64,000 bases of DNA from Scatosoma sp045632265. GTDB taxonomy: Bacteria > Bacillota > Clostridia > Christensenellales > Borkfalkiaceae. Position numbers and translations under genes: made by a program. Positions 25,200 to 33,284 of the stretch are shown here, in pieces (positions within the stretch are counted from its first letter, which is position 1; each line of letters starts with the position of its first letter). The DNA lies in contig JAZQWG010000001.1 of NCBI GenBank assembly GCA_045632265.1, positions 83,665-147,664 on the forward strand. Direction: 5' to 3'. A model generated the notes under the pieces. That model was not told the DNA's origin and ran no database searches. It worked only from the letters and a program-made list of their open reading frames with translations.

Positions 25200-25454
25200 A
25201 TGAGAATTTGGGCAAAACTAATGACGGATGGAAAAATCCGCAAACAATTTGTATATGAAAACCCCGAAACGCTTACGTATTCCCACTTTTTCGAGTATTT
25301 GACGGACATTTGTCATACGCTCGATATTCCCACCCCCGTGTTGACGAAGACGCACGTTTTCAACTTTGCGAAGTTCAACCACGTGAAGTTTGTGGGTAGG
25401 GATTTTGTGGAAAGTTTGGGGTACGACCACTTATTTTTGGAAAATATGCTTTAA
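25200..25454 (+). CDS. small conserved hypothetical protein
   Basis: 84 residues: MRIWAKLMTDGKIRKQFVYE then an aromatic-rich remainder (SHFFEYLTDICHTLDIPTPVL, HVFNFAKFNHVKFVGRDFVESLGYDHLFLE). Soluble, no signal. I do not recognise a named family. It precedes the Lrp regulator by 21 nt and could share its transcript. The ATG lies at the predicted transcription start. Confidence 0.65.
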   Translation: MRIWAKLMTDGKIRKQFVYENPETLTYSHFFEYLTDICHTLDIPTPVLTKTHVFNFAKFNHVKFVGRDFVESLGYDHLFLENML

Positions 25455-25475
25455 TCAAAAGCAAGGAGAAACATT

Positions 25476-25967
25476 ATGACGGCACTTGAAAAGGACATTT
25501 TGAACGTACTCACCGAAGACGCGCGTATCACGCCCAAGAAAATTGCGGCGATGCTTTCCGTAGAAGAAGCGCAAGTGAAAGCTTGTATTCAAGACATGGA
25601 AAAGAGTGGTTTGCTCGTTAAATACACGGCAATCGTCAACGACGAAAAGGCGGACGATTCGCTTGTATGCGCGCTTATCGAAGTGAAAGTTACCCCGAAA
25701 AAGAAAGAAGGCTTCGACGGCATTGCAAAGCAAATCGCTTCCTTCCCCGAAGTAAAATCGGTGTATCTTATGAGTGGCGCTTACGATTTGGCGGTGTTTG
25801 TGGAAGATAGAACGTTGCAACAAGTGTCCCGCTTCGTTTCCGAACGTATTTCCACCTTCGACGGCGTTTTGAGCACGGCAACTCATTTCATTTTGAAAAA
25901 ATACAAAATTGAAGGGGTAGCAACGGAAAAGGACGACGTGGATTATCGTCTCTCCGTCCAAGCGTAA
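25476..25967 (+). CDS. Lrp/AsnC-family transcriptional regulator
   Basis: 163 residues. N-terminal winged helix (ALEKDILNVLTEDARITPKKIAAMLSVEEAQVKACIQDMEKSG) and a C-terminal RAM/AsnC effector domain (ALIEVKVTPKKKEGFDGIAKQIASFPEVKSVYLMSGAYDLAVFVE). Such proteins sense amino acids and regulate neighbouring genes; the aminotransferase directly downstream is the obvious target. AAGGAG precedes the ATG. Confidence 0.92.
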   Translation: MTALEKDILNVLTEDARITPKKIAAMLSVEEAQVKACIQDMEKSGLLVKYTAIVNDEKADDSLVCALIEVKVTPKKKEGFDGIAKQIASFPEVKSVYLMSGAYDLAVFVEDRTLQQVSRFVSERISTFDGVLSTATHFILKKYKIEGVATEKDDVDYRLSVQA

Positions 25968-25994
25968 AAACCACGCCCACGGGCGGGTGTTTAC

Positions 25995-26017
25995 CAACTC
26001 AACGCATACTTGGTATG
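25995..26017 (+). repeat. partial copy of the GCATAC dispersed repeat (copy C)
   Basis: CTCAACGCATACTTGG resembles one unit of the two-unit repeats at 11.1 and 19.7 kb. It lies between the Lrp gene stop and the aminotransferase ribosome-binding site. Confidence 0.35.
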
Positions 26018-26044
26018 CAGATTTTATGTAAGGAAACGTAAATT

Positions 26045-27211
26045 ATGCGCGATTTTGTCAATCAAAAAGCGAAGATGATGCAACCGAGCGGTATTAGAAA
26101 ATTCTTCGATATCGTACGGACAACGGAGGGCGCGATATCCCTTGGTGTGGGCGAGCCTGACTTTGTCACGCCTTGGAAAGTACGTTCGGCGGCAATCACT
26201 TCTATACAACGTGGCTACACTCAATATACGGGCAATCGTGGTTTGCCCCAACTTTTGGATTTGATTTCGAGATATTTGAAAGAACGTTTCAATCTCGATT
26301 ACGATCCCAAACATATTCTTATCACGGTGGGCGGCAGCGAAGCAATCGACCTTGCGCTTCGTGCGTGCGTAGAACGTGGCGATGAAATTCTTATCCCCGA
26401 TCCTGCCTACGTATCCTATTCCCCCCTTGTTGCGCTCTCGGACGGCGTACCCGTACACGTAGAGTGCCGTGAAGAAGACAACTTCGTATTGAAGCCCGAA
26501 TATTTGGAAAAGGCGATTACGGATAAGACGAAAGCGATTATTCTCACCTATCCCAACAACCCCACGGGCGCAATTATGACGGAAGAAGAATTGAAGGCGA
26601 TTGCCGAAGTGATTATCCGTCACGATTTACTTGTTATCACCGACGAAATTTATGCGGAACTCACCTACGGGCGCAAGCACGCAAGCATTGCTTCGCTTCC
26701 TGGTATGAAAGAACGCACGGTGTACGTGGGTGGTTTTTCCAAGGCGTTTGCCATGACGGGCTGGCGTTTGGGATTTGCTTGCGGACCTGCGGAAGTGGAC
26801 GATGCAATGTTCAAAATCCATCAATACGGCATGCTTTGCGCGCCGATTATGTCGCAATACGCAGCGATTGAAGCGCTGAAAGACGGGCTTTCGGACAACT
26901 TTGCAACGGTGGAAGAAATGCGTGATTCGTACGATAAGAGAAGAAAGTTCGTGCTTCACTCGTTGCAAGAAATCGGTTTGCATTGTTTCGAGCCTCAAGG
27001 CGCATTTTACGCTTTCCCGTCCGTGAAATCGACGGGGCTTTCGGGCGAAACGTTTGCGGAAGAGCTTTTGAAGACGGAAAAGGTGGCGGTTGTCCCTGGC
27101 AGTGCGTTTGGTACGTTTGGCGCAAGCAACGTGCGTATTTCGTACGCAACGAGCATGAACGCCCTTTCCGAAGCATTTGATAGAATGTCGTCCTTCTTGT
27201 CGAAACGTTGA
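26045..27211 (+). CDS. PLP-dependent class I/II aminotransferase
   Basis: 388 residues, fold type I. Signatures: ISLGVGEPDF near the start, YPNNPTGAIM, and the PLP lysine in GGFSKAFAMTGWRLGF. It resembles the PatA/aspartate-type aminotransferases found next to Lrp regulators in Clostridia; the amino acid substrate cannot be fixed from sequence. TAAGGAAACG precedes the ATG. Confidence 0.9.
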   Translation: MRDFVNQKAKMMQPSGIRKFFDIVRTTEGAISLGVGEPDFVTPWKVRSAAITSIQRGYTQYTGNRGLPQLLDLISRYLKERFNLDYDPKHILITVGGSEAIDLALRACVERGDEILIPDPAYVSYSPLVALSDGVPVHVECREEDNFVLKPEYLEKAITDKTKAIILTYPNNPTGAIMTEEELKAIAEVIIRHDLLVITDEIYAELTYGRKHASIASLPGMKERTVYVGGFSKAFAMTGWRLGFACGPAEVDDAMFKIHQYGMLCAPIMSQYAAIEALKDGLSDNFATVEEMRDSYDKRRKFVLHSLQEIGLHCFEPQGAFYAFPSVKSTGLSGETFAEELLKTEKVAVVPGSAFGTFGASNVRISYATSMNALSEAFDRMSSFLSKR

Positions 27212-27270
27212 AAAACGAAGAAAAGGGGCGAGTAAAAGAGTGAAAATCTGTTGAAAGCTTTCAAAAATTA

Positions 27271-27476
27271 TTGACAAAGAAGATAAAATAATATATAATA
27301 AGGATAATAAAAATAAACGCCGTGGCATTTTCAGCAAGAAAAAGTCACGGTGGATTTTTGTTCGTTCCGTCCGGCGAGCGGTTTTTTTACGTATTTTTTG
27401 CGGAAATGCGGGCTGTATTGCATCAAACGCAAGGGCTTGCGCGCCAAAAATAACAAGCGGAACGAAAAGGAGTTTT
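27271..27476 (+). promoter_or_regulatory. greA promoter and long structured leader
   Basis: TTGACA (27271-27276), 17-nt spacer, TATAAT (27294-27299): an exact consensus promoter. The ~170-nt leader holds a hairpin with outer stem CCGTG/CACGG and inner TTTTC/GAAAA (27330-27353), then T-rich tracts including GCGGTTTTTTTACG. It could be an attenuator; no known riboswitch is recognised. Confidence 0.6.
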
Positions 27477-27950
27477 ATGGCAGAACAACAATATATGATG
27501 ACGCAAAAAGGGTATGATGAAGCAAAAGAAAAACTTATCTATTTGCAAACGGTGAAACGCCAAGAAATCGTTGAACGTATCGCAGAAGCAAGAAGCCACG
27601 GCGACTTGTCGGAAAATGCGGAATACGATGCAGCTCGCAACGAACAAGCGGCAAACGAACTTGAAATTACCGAACTTGATTACAAGTTGAAAAACGCCGT
27701 AATCATTGCGGAAAACAACGATCACAGCACCGTACACATCGGCTCGAAGGTACGCGTTTACGACGAAGACTTGGACGAAGAAGAAGTGTACGAAATTACG
27801 GGTTCGATGGAAGCAAACGCCATTGAAAACAAGATTTCTAACGAATCCCCCGTTGGCGCAGCGCTTCTTAAGCACAAGAAGGGCGACGTTGTAAAAGTAA
27901 ACGCACCCGACGGCGAATATAAACTCGTCATTAAAGAAATTTTGAATTAA
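27477..27950 (+). CDS. greA: transcription elongation factor GreA
   Basis: 157 residues. The N-terminal coiled coil (MTQKGYDEAKEKLIYLQTVKRQEIVERIAEARSHGDLSENAEYDAARNEQ) carries the acidic tip DLSENAEYD that stimulates RNA polymerase cleavage; the C-terminal FKBP-like domain ends with NESPVGAALLKHKKGDVVKVNAP. Rescues backtracked RNA polymerase. AAAAGGAG precedes the ATG. Followed by lysS, a common Firmicute arrangement. Confidence 0.96.
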   Translation: MAEQQYMMTQKGYDEAKEKLIYLQTVKRQEIVERIAEARSHGDLSENAEYDAARNEQAANELEITELDYKLKNAVIIAENNDHSTVHIGSKVRVYDEDLDEEEVYEITGSMEANAIENKISNESPVGAALLKHKKGDVVKVNAPDGEYKLVIKEILN

Positions 27951-27980
27951 CACACAAGTACTAAGGTGAGGTTAGAAAAC

Positions 27981-29492
27981 ATGCAAGAAAATATGCAAAA
28001 CACGCCCGTAAACGGCGTATCGGAAGAGGAACAGCTTATCGAACAAGCAAGAATTCGTCGTGAAAAGCTTGCAAAACTCGTTGGCGAAGGCAAAAACCCT
28101 TACGAACAAGTAAAATACCCCGTAGATGCGGATTCGGAAACGATTAAAAACAATTTTGAAGCATACGAAGGCAAGGTTGTCACGCTTGCTGGCCGTATGA
28201 TGTCCCGTCGTATCATGGGTAAGGCTTCTTTCTCGCATATCGCAGATAGAAGCGGCTCTATCCAAATTTACGTCACTCGTCAAGACATCGGCGAAGAAAA
28301 TTACATGTCCTATAAAAAGGATTACGATATCGGCGATATTTTCGGCTTCAAAGGCTTCGTATTCAAAACGCAAACGGGGGAAGTTTCCGTACACGTACAA
28401 GAACTTACGTTGCTTTCCAAATCGCTTCTTCCCTTGCCCGAAAAATATAACGGCTTGCAAGACAAGGATATGAAATATCGTTTGCGCCACCTTGATTTGA
28501 TTATGAACAAGGACGTACGCGACACCTTCCGCACCCGTTCGCTCATTTTGAAGGAAATCCGCAACTATTTGGATAACCGTGGCTACTTGGAAGTGGACAC
28601 CCCCACGTTGTTGCCCCTTGAAATCGGCGCGGATGCAAGACCTTTCAAAACGCACCATAACGCACTCGATTTGGATATGTACATGCGTATCGAAACGGAA
28701 CTTTTCTTGAAGCGTCTTATCGTTGGCGGCATGGATAAAGTGTACGAAGTGGGCAGAATTTTCAGAAATGAAGGTATGGACGCTTACCATAACCCCGAAT
28801 TCACGTCTATCGAAATGTACGAAGCGTACAGCGATTATTTCGACATGATGGACATGATTGAAGATTTGTATAAGACGGTCACGCTTAAGGTATGCGGCAC
28901 GCTCGATATCACCTACCAAGGCACGGAAATTCACATGGGCGACTGGACTCGTCTTACCATGGCGGAAGCGGTGAAGAAATACGCAGGCGTTGATTACAAT
29001 GACTGGGCAACGGACGAAGACGCACGCGCGGCGGCAAAGGGCTTGGGCGTAGAACTTGAACACGAAAACGCAACGAAGGGCTGGGTGCTTATCGAACTTT
29101 TCGACGCTTTCGTAGAAGACAAACTTATCCAACCCACCGTTATCTACGATTACCCCGTAGAAAACTCCCCCTTGGCAAAGCGTAAGCCTTCCAACCCCGC
29201 ATTTACCGAACGTTTTGAATACTTCATTTGCGGCCACGAATACGGCAATGCGTTCTCCGAACTCAACGACCCTATCGACCAAAAACAACGTATGTTGAAG
29301 CAAGTGGAAGCGAAGCGTGCAAAGGGCAACAACGATGCGCAAGTGGACGAAGATTTCATCAACGCACTCGAATACGGTTTGCCTCCCACAGGCGGTTTGG
29401 GCATGGGCTTGGATAGATTCGTTATGTTGCTTACGGACAGCTCCACCATCCGTGACGTTATTCTCTTCCCTACGATGAAGCCGAAGAAATAA
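27981..29492 (+). CDS. lysS: lysyl-tRNA synthetase, class II
   Basis: 503 residues. OB-fold anticodon-binding domain (about 55-170) then the class II catalytic core with motif 2 FRNEGMDAYHNPEFTSIEMYEAYSDY and motif 3 GLGMGLDRFVMLLTD. Charges tRNA-Lys. An in-frame GTG at 27966 is possible, but AAGGTGAGG is well spaced for ATG 27981. Confidence 0.97.
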   Translation: MQENMQNTPVNGVSEEEQLIEQARIRREKLAKLVGEGKNPYEQVKYPVDADSETIKNNFEAYEGKVVTLAGRMMSRRIMGKASFSHIADRSGSIQIYVTRQDIGEENYMSYKKDYDIGDIFGFKGFVFKTQTGEVSVHVQELTLLSKSLLPLPEKYNGLQDKDMKYRLRHLDLIMNKDVRDTFRTRSLILKEIRNYLDNRGYLEVDTPTLLPLEIGADARPFKTHHNALDLDMYMRIETELFLKRLIVGGMDKVYEVGRIFRNEGMDAYHNPEFTSIEMYEAYSDYFDMMDMIEDLYKTVTLKVCGTLDITYQGTEIHMGDWTRLTMAEAVKKYAGVDYNDWATDEDARAAAKGLGVELEHENATKGWVLIELFDAFVEDKLIQPTVIYDYPVENSPLAKRKPSNPAFTERFEYFICGHEYGNAFSELNDPIDQKQRMLKQVEAKRAKGNNDAQVDEDFINALEYGLPPTGGLGMGLDRFVMLLTDSSTIRDVILFPTMKPKK

Positions 29493-29521
29493 GGCAAGAA
29501 CAAGCATAGGCGGAAACATAA

Positions 29522-30511
29522 ATGGATGCAAAAATCACAAAAAAACGTTTGGGGCGTATGCTCTCTTACGACTGGTTGAAAATAGTGGGTTTGGCGGCGG
29601 CGTTCATCGTCTTTTGGTCGCTCATCTTTACGGTGTCGGCAACGAGAATTACCCCTGCGCAACAATTCACCGTGTTCAACCATTTCGCCAACGTATCGCT
29701 CGATTACGGCTCGTTTAATAGCGAATATGAATCGATGATCGACAACGGTGTATTCTCGTACGAAATCATCGAAACGGACGTTATCGACTTGACGACGGCG
29801 GGCGACAATATCTATACGATGTGCGACACTCGTTTCACGACGGGGCAAGGGGATATGATGTTTATTCCCCACGTCCTTGATAATGATAAAATGTCGGAAG
29901 GCATATCCATTTCCTATTTGGAATCCTTTTTCAGCCGTTATGGCGGCTTGAACGGTTATATCCAAAACTGGGACGATTACCTCTACAACGCAAGAATTTA
30001 TTTGAACGAATATTTTAACGGCGATTACGTAAACGGCTCGCTTAATCAAGAAAAAGCGGAAAGAGATTTCCGTGCGCGTGTAAAGGCAAACAAAGACAAG
30101 CGTTTTAAGAAAGAAAAACATATCCAACAAGGCGTGAAAGACGAGTTTGCTCGCTTGGAAAAATACCGCGGCGCGCTTCTTACCTTTGAAGGGTATTTGA
30201 ACGCTGGGCTTATTAAGTTTGAAACGGTCGTTTATAAAGATTCGACAACGGGCGAAACGTATTACAACGAAACGACGGGCGAAGTATTTTTGCAAGGCAA
30301 CTACGCATTGAACATTTGCCCCGACGAAAGCAAAATGAACAACTTGAAAAACAGAGTATTTTACAGCAAGTTGCAAGAAGACGGCACGGTGAAATACACG
30401 TCGCAAAACATGTGCGTAATGTTGTTCTCTTTGCCCGATATGGACCAAGATTATCAATACGAAACATTGTCCTATATTAACACGGTTATCGCGGCGTCCT
30501 TGACGGCGTAA
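29522..30511 (+). CDS. membrane-anchored hypothetical protein
   Basis: 329 residues, family not recognised. One membrane helix near residues 17-40 (WLKIVGLAAAFIVFWSLIFTV) then a ~290-residue outside domain with no Cys pairs or known catalytic motif. The region 170-230 is charged and helical (EKAERDFRARVKANKDKRFKKEKHIQQG). The fold and role are unknown. It starts 29 nt after lysS and ends 6 nt before the decarboxylase gene, so it is likely part of the greA-lysS-yaaO-tmk transcript. Confidence 0.7.
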   Translation: MDAKITKKRLGRMLSYDWLKIVGLAAAFIVFWSLIFTVSATRITPAQQFTVFNHFANVSLDYGSFNSEYESMIDNGVFSYEIIETDVIDLTTAGDNIYTMCDTRFTTGQGDMMFIPHVLDNDKMSEGISISYLESFFSRYGGLNGYIQNWDDYLYNARIYLNEYFNGDYVNGSLNQEKAERDFRARVKANKDKRFKKEKHIQQGVKDEFARLEKYRGALLTFEGYLNAGLIKFETVVYKDSTTGETYYNETTGEVFLQGNYALNICPDESKMNNLKNRVFYSKLQEDGTVKYTSQNMCVMLFSLPDMDQDYQYETLSYINTVIAASLTA

Positions 30512-30517
30512 AGGCGT

Positions 30518-31804
30518 ATGTTGCATAAACTTTTGAAAAACAAACGGGTGCTTGCATCTTGCCATATCTATCAAATGCTGAAAAAATCGGCAAGAGCAAA
30601 GCACGTATCTTTCCACACCCCCGGGCATAAATGGGGGAAATGGGATATTACCGAATTGTCCTATTCCGACAATTTGGCATCGCCGCGCGGGTGTATCGCG
30701 CGCGCACAAGCGGATATTGCGCGCATTTTGGGCGCAAACGCAGCGTTTATAGTCACAGACGGGAGCACGGCAGGCGTGCTCTCGATGCTTTTTACGGCAA
30801 AGAATTTGGGCGTGAAAACGGTGGCGGTTTTTGAAAACTCGCACAAGAGTATTTTCAACGGCTGCGCCACTCTTTCGCTCACCCCTATCGTTCTTTCCAC
30901 GAAAAAGGAAAAGGGAATTCCTTTGCCTATCACTTTGGAAGATATACAAGGGGTGGAAGCGGATGCAATCTTTATCACTTCCCCCGATTATTACGGCAAC
31001 GTAGCTCACCTTTCCGCTTTGCGAAAGTATTGCGACGAAAGTGGAAAATTGCTTCTTATCGACGGCGCGCACGGCGGACATTTGCACGGCGATAACACGC
31101 TATATGCGGGTACGTACGCCGATATGTGGGTGGACGGGGTGCATAAAAGCCTTCCCGCACTCACGCAAGGGGCAATCGTTTGCGCGCGCACGGAAAAGAT
31201 AGCAAGCGTGCTTGAAAAGGGCGTGGACGTCTTCCGCACCACAAGCCCGTCGTACCCTATTATGGCGAGCGTAGAATACGCCGTCAAGTACCCTAAAAAC
31301 GAGTGGCTTATCCGCCAAGTAGCCGCTTGGCAAAAAGCACAGCCCCGCATTTATCACATGGGCGACTGGACGAAAGTTTGCGCTTTATTTGGGGCAAACG
31401 CAAGCGTGGTAAACGAGCAGTTGCAAGCAAAAGGCATATACGCCGAGTTTTGCGACGGCAACGTCCTTTGTTTCTATCTTTCCCCCGCCACGAAAAAAGG
31501 GCAATTTGCCCTTTTGAAAAGAACGCTTGAAAAGCTGTTTGAAAAATACCCTTTCCAAGCGATTGAAGACGTACATACCCCCGTCTTTTCCACAAAAACG
31601 GGCGAAAAGGTGTGGATAGATATAGAAAAAAGCGACGGGCAGGTATGCGCTGAAAATTGCGGCATGTTCCCCCCGTGCACACCCCTTTTGCGAGTGGGCG
31701 AAGTGATTACAAAAGAAAAAATTCAACTTCTCATGCAAGCGGACAACGTGTTTGGCTTGAGAGAAAACAAAATTTCGGTATTTCAAGATAAGGAAAAGGA
31801 ATAA
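30518..31804 (+). CDS. Orn/Lys/Arg decarboxylase-family protein (YaaO-like)
   Basis: 428 residues. PLP fold type I with HTPGHKWGKWDITEL (family start), DGSTAGVLSMLF, the cofactor Asp motif LLIDGAHGGH and the PLP lysine in VDGVHKSLPALTQGA. Close to Bacillus YaaO, which likewise sits before tmk; the substrate of this subgroup is unproven (Lys, Arg or Orn). Lacks the N-terminal wing domain of the large inducible decarboxylases. Confidence 0.85.
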   Translation: MLHKLLKNKRVLASCHIYQMLKKSARAKHVSFHTPGHKWGKWDITELSYSDNLASPRGCIARAQADIARILGANAAFIVTDGSTAGVLSMLFTAKNLGVKTVAVFENSHKSIFNGCATLSLTPIVLSTKKEKGIPLPITLEDIQGVEADAIFITSPDYYGNVAHLSALRKYCDESGKLLLIDGAHGGHLHGDNTLYAGTYADMWVDGVHKSLPALTQGAIVCARTEKIASVLEKGVDVFRTTSPSYPIMASVEYAVKYPKNEWLIRQVAAWQKAQPRIYHMGDWTKVCALFGANASVVNEQLQAKGIYAEFCDGNVLCFYLSPATKKGQFALLKRTLEKLFEKYPFQAIEDVHTPVFSTKTGEKVWIDIEKSDGQVCAENCGMFPPCTPLLRVGEVITKEKIQLLMQADNVFGLRENKISVFQDKEKE

Positions 31805-31807
31805 GAT

Positions 31808-32431
31808 ATGAAAGGCAAGTTTATCACTTTTGAAGGTTGCGACGGTTGCGGCAAAAGCACGCAGTTGAAACTTTTAAGCGAATATTTGACGAAAAAGGGT
31901 ATTCCCCACGTGTTCACGAGAGAGCCGGGCGGCGGAAAAATTTCCGAACAAATCCGTGAAATTTTATTAAACGGCAAAAATGCGGAAATGACGGACGAGT
32001 GCGAAGCGCTTTTGTATGCGGCGGCTCGTGTGCAACACTTGCACGACAAGGTTGCGCCCGCTTTGGAAGAAGGCAAACTCGTTATTTGCGATAGATACGT
32101 CGATTCTTCCCTTGCCTATCAAGCGTTTGCGCGTGGTTTGGGGGAAGATTTTATCCGCAAAATCAATGCGTACGCCCTTGAAAAATATTTGCCCGATGCG
32201 ACGGTGTTTATCGACTTAACCCCCGCCGATGCGTTCAAGAGAAAGCACGGTGCGGACGAAAACGATAGACTGGAACAAGCGGGCATGGCTTTCCACGAAA
32301 GAGTGTATGCGGGCTTTGACAAGCTTGCAAGTACGGAAACGGGGCGTTTTATCCGCATTGACGGCAAGCAAACCCCCGACCAAATTTTCTCGCAAGTGAT
32401 TGAAGCGCTTGCAAACAAGGGTTGCCTTTAA
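31808..32431 (+). CDS. tmk: thymidylate kinase
   Basis: 207 residues. P-loop FEGCDGCGKSTQ, the DR(Y) motif CDRYVDSSLAYQ, TREPGGGKISEQIR, and a LID region (KRKHGADENDRLEQ). Converts dTMP to dTDP. Starts 3 nt after the decarboxylase stop, TAAGATATG, so it is closely coupled. Confidence 0.96.
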   Translation: MKGKFITFEGCDGCGKSTQLKLLSEYLTKKGIPHVFTREPGGGKISEQIREILLNGKNAEMTDECEALLYAAARVQHLHDKVAPALEEGKLVICDRYVDSSLAYQAFARGLGEDFIRKINAYALEKYLPDATVFIDLTPADAFKRKHGADENDRLEQAGMAFHERVYAGFDKLASTETGRFIRIDGKQTPDQIFSQVIEALANKGCL

Positions 32432-32443
32432 TAAGGAGCTTTT

Positions 32444-33070
32444 ATGAGAGTTTACGAAATACTGCTCTTGTCCGTGGCGCTTGCCATGGATGCGTGCGCC
32501 GTGGGCATGACGGACGGCATGACGAATCCCAAAATGCCCGTGAAAAAGACGCTGCTTATCGGTGGATTTTTCGGGTTTTTCCAGTTCTTAATGCCATTGA
32601 TAGGGTATTTCATTACGGGAATTGTCGCCCATGCGTTTTTGGGCACGTTTGAAAAGATTTCCGCTTGGATTTCCTTTGGGTTGTTGGTGTTTTTAGGAGC
32701 AAAAATGCTGATAGAGTGCAGCATTGAAATTTACAAAAATAAAAAGGCGGGCGAAGCGCCCGTATGCGATGAAGATTGTCCTTGTAGAAAACTGACCGTC
32801 GGCAAATTGTGCATGCAAGCGATTGCAACGTCCATCGACGCGCTTGCCGTAGGCGTAAGTTTGCAAATGGCGGCAATTTCCGCCCAAGGTCTTGCGATGG
32901 GCGTTTGGGGGGCAACCTTGACGATCGGCGCAATCACTTTTGCCCTTTCGGTGGGTGCGGTGTATATCGGCAAACTCGTGGGGAACAAGCTTGCGGACAA
33001 AGCGGGCGTACTTGGCGGGTTGGTGTTAATCGGCATCGGCGTGAAGATTTTGATAGAGAGCTTTTTATAA
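32444..33070 (+). CDS. mntP: MntP/YtaF-family manganese efflux pump
   Basis: 208 residues with six membrane helices. Family motifs: LALAMDACAVGMTDGM in helix 1 and ATSIDALAVGVSLQ in helix 4, each with the conserved membrane Asp that binds the metal. A hydrophilic loop between helices 3 and 4 has a Cys-rich stretch (APVCDEDCPCRKLT), which could sense metal. GGAGC precedes the ATG. No yybP-ykoY (manganese) riboswitch is seen in the 12-nt gap; it appears to ride on the tmk transcript. Confidence 0.88.
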   Translation: MRVYEILLLSVALAMDACAVGMTDGMTNPKMPVKKTLLIGGFFGFFQFLMPLIGYFITGIVAHAFLGTFEKISAWISFGLLVFLGAKMLIECSIEIYKNKKAGEAPVCDEDCPCRKLTVGKLCMQAIATSIDALAVGVSLQMAAISAQGLAMGVWGATLTIGAITFALSVGAVYIGKLVGNKLADKAGVLGGLVLIGIGVKILIESFL

Positions 33071-33129
33071 AAGCTTCGTGAATAAACGGTTAAAATTGTG
33101 AACGTTTAAGATAATGTCGATAGAAATGC

Positions 33130-33158
33130 TTGAAAAAGCGAATAAAATGTGGTAAAAT
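33130..33158 (+). promoter_or_regulatory. ftsH promoter
   Basis: TTGAAA (33130-33135), 17-nt spacer, TAAAAT (33153-33158). The transcript has a ~120-nt leader before the ftsH TTG start. Confidence 0.6.
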
Positions 33159-33284
33159 ATGGAAAAATAGACTAAAAGTCTATCCCCTGCCGTTAATTTA
33201 TGATAAGGCGGGCGTGGGGAAAGGTATTACAAGCCGTTTTTTTCGACAAACTAAAAAAGACGGACGTAAAAAAGGAGAAAAATT

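Noticed and set aside
27972..29531. 519-codon open frame antisense to lysS
   Set aside because: It is the shadow of lysS: codon bias in this genome leaves long open frames opposite real genes. The lysS product has full synthetase motifs.
29150..31087. 645-codon minus-strand frame over lysS, the hypothetical gene and the decarboxylase
   Set aside because: It spans three well-supported plus-strand genes and shows no protein family signal.
32432..32443. Manganese riboswitch before mntP
   Set aside because: The gap to tmk is only 12 nt, too short for a yybP-ykoY element.
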